This document shows, piece by piece, positions 59,101 through 64,000 of a stretch of 64,000 nt of DNA (position 1 is the stretch's first letter; every line of letters begins with the position of its first letter). The DNA lies in assembly GCA_018223185.1 (NCBI GenBank), contig JAAEYW010000005.1, positions 124,001 through 188,000 on the forward strand, in the 5' to 3' direction. Both the position numbers and the translations under genes were made by a program. The notes under the pieces were generated by a model. That model had not been told where the DNA came from, ran no database searches, and saw only the letters and a list, made by a program, of their open reading frames with translations. This DNA is from Oceanospirillales bacterium (GTDB lineage: Bacteria > Pseudomonadota > Gammaproteobacteria > Pseudomonadales > Balneatricaceae).

Positions 59101-59506
59101 GGGTTATCTGTTTATCATCAACCAGATCGGGCATCCCGCCCAAAAGCCGATGCGTCAGCCAGACAGCTCCGGCAGCTTCCAGAATGGCCGCCATACTGAG
59201 TAAAAACATCAGTCCAAGCGAGCGAAACAGGCCGGCGGTAGTGTCGGTATCAAGCCAGCTGGTCGCATAGAAAACCATCAATGCGATAAACAAGCCAAAA
59301 CAGGCACGATATCCGCGCAGCAGAATTGCGGCAATAGATACACCTGCCGCGGGCCAGACGGCAGATGCATCACTTGGCGGGATCGACAACAACCCTATCG
59401 AAACCTGAGCCAGCAACAGGTAAGCCAGACCAGGTAATACATGCGTGTAAAACAGATCTGAAATACGGGTTTGCGGTAATTTGGCAAGTTGGAAGTTTGA
59501 CGACAT
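56174..59506 (-). CDS. MASE1-CHASE-PAS-GGDEF-EAL cyclic di-GMP protein
   Basis: An 1110-residue sensor. The N-terminal MASE1 membrane domain has about eight helices (about 15-230, including AVWPAAGVSIAAILL). A periplasmic CHASE domain (about 240-490), a further helix (about 495-518), PAS (about 545-665), GGDEF (about 680-840) and EAL (about 855-1100) follow. GGDEF is intact, with an I-site RxxD (RSND). The EAL signature reads ELL; INLSG, FEITET, LDDFGSG, LKIDG, AEFVEN and YGQGYGLG are kept, so breakdown activity is plausible. It is a single gene, convergent with the Bax-like gene. The GGDEF and EAL modules look closely related to those of the 50143 protein, sharing long identical stretches such as FYIDLDQFKVVND/FLDLDQFKVVND. 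Confidence 0.92.
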   Translation of the reverse strand: MSSNFQLAKLPQTRISDLFYTHVLPGLAYLLLAQVSIGLLSIPPSDASAVWPAAGVSIAAILLRGYRACFGLFIALMVFYATSWLDTDTTAGLFRSLGLMFLLSMAAILEAAGAVWLTHRLLGGMPDLVDDKQITLFLLIIGPLASLGSSLMAIITLLSFDIISGQQFFVSWLTWWIGDSIGAIVVAPMLLALFANQKSTLYTRKWAIVLPMAGILIVIVVLFLISKNYETQERTLKFNQQAEQLHSNMEARLDGGVEVLYSLRSLFLSSSHIDAADFYSFTQHMLQRYPEIQALEWIPRIPDDKRSEYERTSAVPLRIVEQGENGVLLTAPERDFYYPVTYVEPFAENERAFGFNVISNPLAMEALQRARRQNGVAFTAPVKLIQEAGEQKGIVAYLQVKHGGVDLGLSDEGVVAAVYRVGDFMNYVLKERAELAEQIAVEAFDDTAEKQQIYASGLDHNNGYESLIWIKEYLSGGRVYQFEYRAKPGFFANFSQWSSWIVLLGGMLFAALLDGWLLSLTGRTLRISQLVKEKTASLQYEVEERGRTEQALVKVSKAVEFSPNMVLITLPDGEIEYSSPKFTEETGFVPEDVVGQSIRMLHFAREGAVSYGDIWPELAKNPNWRGEIVNRKKSDEHYWAEVNIAPIYDVHGVLTNYVVTLQDITENRLFTEQISYHASHDQLTGLINRREFEIRLEALFQNQRHPGCQHAFCFLDLDQFKVVNDTCGHVAGDELLRQVSTLLQSRVRSNDTLARLGGDEFGILLQNCPLEKAEVVAESVRDGIAEFKFCWEQQAFNIGVSIGVVAINEHSVNLTETLKQADSACYTAKDAGRNRVHLYTPENEMLVRREGEMHWVSEINAALEENRFLLYGQVIVPLQNPQLKPDVELLLRMKDREGNIVPPGAFLPAAERYQLAGRIDEWVVSNAFQWLDRNFTQFSQYFGCCGINLSGGSLGDPRIKEAIIKHLESSSLLPYKVKFEITETSAIANLVEAQRFITALKAYGCQFSLDDFGSGLSSFAYLKNLPVENLKIDGLFVKGILDDELDLAMVKSINDIGHVMGKTTIAEFVENDEICEMLREIGVDYGQGYGLGLPEPLDTLLQQVSREDDR

Positions 59507-59874
59507 ACAGCGGCTGTTTCTCTTATATAGGCTGGCTGATTGTAGAATCAGTAAACAATGTACCCTAAATCATTAATGATATTGAGTCTTAACTACTCAA
59601 TCTGCAAAGTAAGCTGAAAATACCGTTTCAGCCTTATTTTAATCCGATAGCTGCAAGAATCTTAGCCCCATCAAATAATCACGGGCTCTATTCTCAGAGA
59701 ATCAACCAGCCTGAACATGACGATCATCAACCCGACAGCTTGATCTTTAATTCTATTTCGCTATCTTAATACCCGCTATTAGACGATACGCACATAAACG
59801 TACGTACGATTCAACCAGAATTACTTAACAGTTTCAGGTTAAGTGGCATGTTCAGATAAAAAAGGACTTTTACA
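59507..59874. other. Intergenic region between the MASE1 gene and the DUF805 gene
   Basis: About 370 AT-rich bases between divergent genes. Seen in it are a perfect hairpin ATTGAGT-CTTAACT-ACTCAAT (59581-59601) and GCTGAAA/TTTCAGC (59613-59632, followed by CTTATTTT). No coding frame or RNA gene was recognised. An AAAGGA site precedes the DUF805 start. Confidence 0.5.
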
Positions 59875-60309
59875 ATGAATACAAATATCTACGCTTCACC
59901 ACAGGCAACGTTAGAGCACGAGTCAGATACCGTCACTCCCTTAACGCTGAAGCAGATTCTGTTTTCATTTCGGGGACGAATTGGCCGAAAGACCTTCTGG
60001 CTTTGTCTACTGGCATCAACGCTGATCACCTGGGTAATTATTGCCGGACTCGCTTTCATAACTTTCGCCCTTTCAAGCGATACAGGCACCAGCTTGTATC
60101 TGTATCTATCCATCATGTATTTACTGTGCATACCGACAGGATGGATCGGCCTGGCCCTACAGGCCAAGCGCTGGCATGACCGTAATAAATCGGCCTGGTG
60201 GATTCTGATAATGTTTGTTCCGGTAATCGGTCCGCTCTGGATGCTGATTGAAGCAGGCTTTATGGCGGGAAGCCCTGCGGCTAACAATTATGGGCCACCC
60301 AGCGCCTGA
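59875..60309 (+). CDS. DUF805 family inner-membrane protein
   Basis: A 144-residue protein with the DUF805 hallmarks: FRGRIGRKTFW near residue 30, four predicted membrane helices, and the QAKRWHDRNKSAWW loop. The polar first 25 residues are cytoplasmic. DUF805 proteins (E. coli YhaH, YhaI) have no settled function. A good AAAAAAGGA site precedes the ATG. It is a single gene ending at a bidirectional terminator, convergent with the DUF1820 gene. Confidence 0.88.
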   Translation: MNTNIYASPQATLEHESDTVTPLTLKQILFSFRGRIGRKTFWLCLLASTLITWVIIAGLAFITFALSSDTGTSLYLYLSIMYLLCIPTGWIGLALQAKRWHDRNKSAWWILIMFVPVIGPLWMLIEAGFMAGSPAANNYGPPSA

Positions 60310-60319
60310 TAAAATAAAA

Positions 60320-60353
60320 AAATGCGCGAAGCTTCAGCAGCTTTGCGCATTTA
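60320..60353. terminator. Bidirectional terminator between DUF805 and DUF1820 genes
   Basis: AATGCGCGAAGCT and AGCTTTGCGCATT pair along 13 bp (one G-U) around a five-base loop. The minus-strand exit is a long T-rich run; the plus side is weaker. Confidence 0.85.
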
Positions 60354-60392
60354 ATCGGTTGTGCCTGCCTCTTTTGCAGACGAAATACGAAA

Positions 60393-60707
60393 TCAGTTTC
60401 TCGGAGGCATCACCGGAAACGGCGTGACGGTCCCTTTCACTTCAGTAATTTTTGCCGGCCCTTCATGCTTCACTTCATCGATGCGGATGATCGCCTGCAT
60501 CGGAATATAGCTACGCTCAACATCTTCAAACTGTTTTTTAAGTTTCTCTTCAGAGGGGTCAACCACCATCGCGCTCTGACTACCAAAAACAATATTTTCT
60601 ACCTCCAGAAACCCCCATAAATCACTTTGGTAGACATTGTGAGCGTAGATCTCATAGATCTCGTTCTGATTAAGAAATTTTATCCGATAGATCGGGTCAC
60701 TGGCCAT
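60393..60707 (-). CDS. DUF1820 family protein
   Basis: A 104-residue soluble protein I recognise as DUF1820, small conserved proteins of gamma- and betaproteobacteria. Typical are the N-terminal YRIKFLNQNEIYEIYAHNVYQSDLWGF and the central VEIENIVFG-like and YIPMQAIIRIDEV stretches; the C-terminus is proline-rich. A role has not been established to my knowledge; the MQAIIRIDEV sheet recalls proteins that bind other proteins. It is divergent from miaB with about 160 bases between. Confidence 0.82.
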   Translation of the reverse strand: MASDPIYRIKFLNQNEIYEIYAHNVYQSDLWGFLEVENIVFGSQSAMVVDPSEEKLKKQFEDVERSYIPMQAIIRIDEVKHEGPAKITEVKGTVTPFPVMPPRN

Positions 60708-60817
60708 GATTCACTACACTCAAAAAAGGGTTAACAGCCGTTATTATGGGGACGCTTTAGCTGATTACAAGTCATTTCCGATACGGTTAAAAACTATGCA
60801 GCCGGATTGCCATAAAG

Positions 60818-60823
60818 TATAAT
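60818..60823 (+). promoter_or_regulatory. Minus 10 box of miaB operon
   Basis: A perfect TATAAT is followed by TCCCGCCC, a GC-rich discriminator, 42 bases before the miaB ATG. The minus 35 hexamer is poor (TATGCA at 17 bases). Confidence 0.45.
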
Positions 60824-60865
60824 TCCCGCCCTTTTAATTTCTCCAAGATGCAGAACAGGTGTGCA

Positions 60866-62224
60866 ATGGCCAAAAAGCTATTCATTAAAACCCACGGTTG
60901 CCAGATGAACGAGTACGATTCCGCACGCATGGCGGATCTGCTGGGCGAAAGTCATGAACTTGAGTTAACCGATAATCAGGACGAGGCGGATGTGCTGCTC
61001 CTGAACACCTGTTCCATTCGCGAAAAAGCGCAGGAGAAGGTGTTCCATCAGCTGGGACGCTGGCGCAAGCTGAAGGCAAAGAACCCTGATCTTAAGATTG
61101 GCGTCGGTGGCTGTGTTGCCTCACAGGAAGGCGAAGCCATTCTTAAACGTGCCCCATATGTGGACATGATCTTCGGTCCGCAGACGCTGCACCGTCTGCC
61201 GGAGATGATCGATCTTACGAACGCTGGCACCCAGAATAAAGGTATTGTCGATATCAGCTTTCCTGAAATCGAAAAGTTTGACCACCTGCCAGCGCCCCGG
61301 GTTGAAGGCGCTGAAGCCTTTGTTTCGGTGATGGAGGGTTGTAGTAAATACTGTACGTTCTGTGTTGTGCCCTATACCCGTGGTGAAGAGGTCAGCCGAC
61401 CGCTGGATGATATCATTACCGAAGCAGTTGAGCTGTCCGAGCAAGGGGTACGTGAGATCCACCTGCTGGGCCAGAACGTTAACGCTTACCGGGGCACGAC
61501 CCATGATGGCGACAGTGCTGATCTGGCGGAACTGATCCGTTGCGTGGCGGCCATCGACGGTATCGATCGCATCCGTTTTACCACCTCCCACCCGGTCGAA
61601 TTCACCGATAGTCTGGTGGAAGTTTACCGTGAAGTGCCTGAACTGGTGAGCTTCCTGCACCTGCCGGTGCAGAGTGGTTCTGACCGGATCCTGATGGCGA
61701 TGAAACGCGGCCATATGGCATTGGAATACAAGTCTCTGATTCGCAGAATTCGTGCGGCACGGCCTGATATCACACTGTCGTCAGACTTTATTATAGGTTT
61801 CCCGGGGGAAACCGATGCGGATTTCGAAGCCACCATGAACCTGATTGCTGAGATCGGCTTTGATAACTCATACAGCTTTATTTACAGCCGTCGTCCGGGA
61901 ACACCTGCTGCGGATCTGCCCGATGATGTATCAGAAGAGACCAAGAAACAGCGTCTGAATATTCTGCAACAGCGCATAACCCAGCAAGCATTGCAGATCA
62001 GCCGCCGGATGGTCGATACGGTACAACGAATTCTGGTGACCGATTATTCCCGCAAAGATCCGGGCATGCTACAGGGTCGCACCGAAAACAACCGGGTGGT
62101 TAACTTCCGCTGTGATAATCCGGACCAGATAGGTCACTTTGCTGATGTCCGTATCGTTGAAGTCTACAGCAACTCACTGCTGGGTGAGTTAGTCGGTTCT
62201 GAACTGGATCAGGCCGGACAATAA
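60866..62224 (+). CDS. miaB: tRNA-2-methylthio-N6-isopentenyladenosine synthase MiaB
   Basis: MiaB is a radical-SAM methylthiotransferase that modifies i6A37 in tRNAs reading UNN codons. The 452-residue product has the N-terminal UPF0004 domain with three cluster cysteines ([27 protein letters not shown]), the radical-SAM motif [17 protein letters not shown] and a C-terminal TRAM domain (about 380-445). The ATG at 60866 gives the family start [15 protein letters not shown]; six upstream in-frame residues are not needed. It heads miaB-ybeZ-ybeY-corC, the same order as in E. coli. Confidence 0.97.
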   Translation: MAKKLFIKTHGCQMNEYDSARMADLLGESHELELTDNQDEADVLLLNTCSIREKAQEKVFHQLGRWRKLKAKNPDLKIGVGGCVASQEGEAILKRAPYVDMIFGPQTLHRLPEMIDLTNAGTQNKGIVDISFPEIEKFDHLPAPRVEGAEAFVSVMEGCSKYCTFCVVPYTRGEEVSRPLDDIITEAVELSEQGVREIHLLGQNVNAYRGTTHDGDSADLAELIRCVAAIDGIDRIRFTTSHPVEFTDSLVEVYREVPELVSFLHLPVQSGSDRILMAMKRGHMALEYKSLIRRIRAARPDITLSSDFIIGFPGETDADFEATMNLIAEIGFDNSYSFIYSRRPGTPAADLPDDVSEETKKQRLNILQQRITQQALQISRRMVDTVQRILVTDYSRKDPGMLQGRTENNRVVNFRCDNPDQIGHFADVRIVEVYSNSLLGELVGSELDQAGQ

Positions 62225-62299
62225 TTTAAAGCACCCGTTATCAGGGCAGTCCGGTATCCTGCTAAACTAAACAGTATCTCTATATTAAAGGATTCGTTT

Positions 62300-63313
62300 T
62301 TGAACACAGCGCAAACCATTCAGCTCACACTGGAGCCGGATAATCCGCAACACCTGTCCAACCTGTGCGGCCAGCTCGATGAGCACCTGCGTCTGATCGA
62401 ACAACGACTCGGCATAGAGATCAGCAATCGCGGCAACAGTTTTAAACTGGCGGGCAGATCTAACGTAGTCCGCGCCGGAGCGAAGATTCTGGAGCAACTC
62501 TACGAAGATGCTCAACAGGGTGAGCAGATCACTCTGGATCAGATACACCTGTTATTGCAACAATCCGGCGTTGAACAGCTGACAGGTGGTGAACCTGCAG
62601 CAACGGTTTATCAGGCAGATATCGCCATACAGACCCGCAAAACACTGATCCGCCCCCGCGGCCCCAATCAGCAGGGATATGTTCGTTCAATCCTGACCCA
62701 TGATATCAATTTCGGTATCGGCCCGGCAGGAACCGGCAAAACCTATCTGGCCGTTGCCTGTGCCTGCGAAGCACTGGAACGCGAAGAGGTCAGCCGTATC
62801 CTGTTAGTCCGCCCCGCTGTTGAAGCCGGAGAAAAACTGGGCTTTCTGCCCGGCGATCTGAGCCAGAAGGTTGATCCTTACCTGCGTCCTCTGTACGACG
62901 CACTCTATGAGATGCTGGGAATTGAACGGGTCAGCAAACTGATCGAACGCAATGTGATCGAAGTAGCCCCGTTAGCCTATATGCGTGGCCGTACCCTCAA
63001 CGGCTCTTTCGTTATCCTCGATGAAAGCCAGAATACCACCCGAGAACAGATGAAAATGTTTCTTACCCGGATTGGCTTTGGCTCTACCGCCGTGATTACC
63101 GGCGACACCACTCAGATCGACCTGCCCAAGGGGGTGCGTTCCGGTCTGATCCATGCCAGCGAAGTACTCAAAGAGGTCAAGGGGATCGGTTTTACCCGTT
63201 TCACCGCCAAAGACGTGGTGCGCCACCCATTGGTGGGTCACATTGTCGAAGCCTATGATGAATACGAAAAGCGCCAGGACACTCAGCAAGACAATCAGCA
63301 GGACAAACGATGA
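62300..63313 (+). CDS. ybeZ: PhoH-like ATPase YbeZ
   Basis: YbeZ is a PhoH-family ATPase that works with YbeY in RNA and ribosome maintenance. The 337-residue product has an N-terminal KH-like region (about 1-95) and the PhoH domain with Walker A GPAGTGKTYLAV near 145, VRPAVEAGEKLGFLPGDL, Walker B FVILDESQNTT near 240 and the TRIGFGSTAVITGD stretch. There is no ATG; the TTG at 62300 follows an AAAGGA site and is accepted. The stop overlaps ybeY by four bases. Confidence 0.93.
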   Translation: MNTAQTIQLTLEPDNPQHLSNLCGQLDEHLRLIEQRLGIEISNRGNSFKLAGRSNVVRAGAKILEQLYEDAQQGEQITLDQIHLLLQQSGVEQLTGGEPAATVYQADIAIQTRKTLIRPRGPNQQGYVRSILTHDINFGIGPAGTGKTYLAVACACEALEREEVSRILLVRPAVEAGEKLGFLPGDLSQKVDPYLRPLYDALYEMLGIERVSKLIERNVIEVAPLAYMRGRTLNGSFVILDESQNTTREQMKMFLTRIGFGSTAVITGDTTQIDLPKGVRSGLIHASEVLKEVKGIGFTRFTAKDVVRHPLVGHIVEAYDEYEKRQDTQQDNQQDKR

Positions 63314-63768
63314 GTTACTTTGTTGACCGCCAGTGCCAGATAGAGGATGAAAACCTCCCCTCTGAAGAACAACTAACCGAATGGGTCAGCGCCGCCCTTA
63401 AAGGCCGTCTTGACGCAGCTGAATTATCCATCCGTATTGTCTCCCCTGAGGAAAGCCGGGAACTCAATCACCAATACCGGGGCAAGGATAGTTCCACCAA
63501 CGTTTTATCCTTCCCTTTTGAGATGCCGGAAGGGATAGAGCTGGAACTTCTCGGCGACCTGGTGGTGTGTGCAGAGGTAGTAGACAGGGAGGCTCGAGAG
63601 CAAAACAAGCCATTATTCAATCATTGGTGCCACATGGTGGTACACGGAGTATTGCATCTGCTTGGATTCGACCATATAAATAACGATGATGCGGAAGAGA
63701 TGGAGCAGCTGGAAAGGGAAATTCTTGCCAGCCTGAACATCCCTGACCCCTATCTGTTAACTGAATAA
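63310..63768 (+). CDS. ybeY: Endoribonuclease YbeY
   Basis: YbeY is a single-strand-specific metallo-endoRNase involved in 16S rRNA 3'-end maturation and late ribosome quality control. The 152-residue product has the zinc-binding motif HGVLHLLGFDH (three histidines) near residue 110-120 and the upstream TNVLSFPFE motif. The ATG overlaps the ybeZ stop (ATGA), so the two are coupled; corC follows 30 bases later. Confidence 0.97.
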   Translation: MSYFVDRQCQIEDENLPSEEQLTEWVSAALKGRLDAAELSIRIVSPEESRELNHQYRGKDSSTNVLSFPFEMPEGIELELLGDLVVCAEVVDREAREQNKPLFNHWCHMVVHGVLHLLGFDHINNDDAEEMEQLEREILASLNIPDPYLLTE

Positions 63769-63798
63769 GCCAGATGCCAAAGAAACGGAGCACCATAT

Positions 63799-64000
63799 GA
63801 GCGAAGAGCGATCGGGAAGTAGCCAGCAGAAATCCTGGCTTGGGAAGCTCGCCCAGATTTTTTCTGATGAACCCAAAACCCGTGAAGATCTGCTGGCAGA
63901 TCTGAAAGACGCCACCGATGAGAACGTTCTTGATCAGGAAGCGTTCAGCATTATTGAAGGGGCGATGCAGGTAGCTGATCAGCAGGTGCGGGACGTCATG
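63799..64000 (+). CDS. corC: CorC/YbeX transporter-associated CBS protein, 5' part
   Basis: The window ends inside this gene. The 67 visible codons read MSEERSGSSQQKSWLGKLAQ and on to QQVRDVM, matching the N-terminus of CorC/YbeX, cytoplasmic CBS-domain proteins linked to magnesium and cobalt efflux and, more recently, ribosome metabolism. The conserved DLLADLKDATDENVLD and IIEGAMQVADQQVRDVM segments come just before the CBS domains. The ATG at 63799 has a CGGAG site. It sits last in miaB-ybeZ-ybeY-corC. Confidence 0.9.

Overview
The window reads as chromosome of a marine, polar-flagellated gammaproteobacterium of the Oceanospirillales/Pseudomonadales type (Neptunomonas, Amphritea or Marinobacterium are guesses at relatives, not identifications). 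The grounds are a Pseudomonas-like gene order, a FabY-type initiating ketoacyl synthase, a RoxS/RoxR (RegB/RegA) redox pair, a Vibrio-type flgT/flgO/flgP set and a long Pseudomonas-like HolD. No tRNA, rRNA, CRISPR array, insertion sequence or prophage was seen.

Layout. 1-23.5 kb, almost all on the minus strand, is a dense essential block. In transcription order it runs rpsB-tsf, then pyrH-frr-uppS-cdsA-rseP-bamA-skp-lpxD-fabZ-lpxA-lpxB-rnhB-dnaE-accA, then tilS-pyrG-eno, then ftsB-truD-surE (only the first codons of surE are inside). It joins translation, UMP kinase, undecaprenyl and phospholipid precursors, outer-membrane assembly, lipid A synthesis, replication and fatty acid synthesis. 23.7-27.6 kb on the plus strand carries map, glnD and a DUF1244 gene. 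27.6-30.2 kb holds the flagellar basal-body genes flgO-flgP (minus) and flgT (plus). 30-35 kb is accessory: a CotA-like multicopper oxidase, a broken second copy of the flgT 3' end, a CHASE4 diguanylate cyclase and an OmpA-like lipoprotein. 35.6-48.8 kb has fabY, a small lipoprotein, a TatD hydrolase, prfC, a secreted unknown, roxS-roxR, a COG3235 membrane protein, holD-rimI, leuA and a PatB-type C-S lyase. 49.2-52.2 kb is an AT-richer pair, a PhnD-like periplasmic binding protein and a HAMP-GGDEF-EAL protein. 52.3-56.1 kb is the complete EF-P lysylation set epmA, efp, epmB plus a Bax-like glucosaminidase. 56.2-64 kb has a large MASE1-CHASE-PAS-GGDEF-EAL protein, DUF805 and DUF1820 genes, then miaB-ybeZ-ybeY-corC (corC cut by the window end).

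Most interesting points. (1) A family of three-hairpin repeats (E1-E5 here) occurs only just after stop codons, in the sense orientation of the gene before it. Stem sequences differ between copies but still pair, while the linkers are conserved. These elements bracket the accessory genes (oxidase, diguanylate cyclase, PhnD/GGDEF-EAL pair). (2) The oxidase gene sits between intact flgT and a decayed duplicate of the flgT tail. (3) ispD, ispF and dxr, three MEP-pathway genes, are all missing from their usual places in otherwise conserved clusters, hinting at another isoprenoid route. (4) The PhnD-like/GGDEF-EAL pair looks like a periplasmic-ligand-controlled c-di-GMP module, comparable in layout to NspS-MbaA but with a different binding-protein family. 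(5) A 51-bp tandem repeat fills the space upstream of epmA. All calls come from reading the sequence and recalled family knowledge; no search was run.
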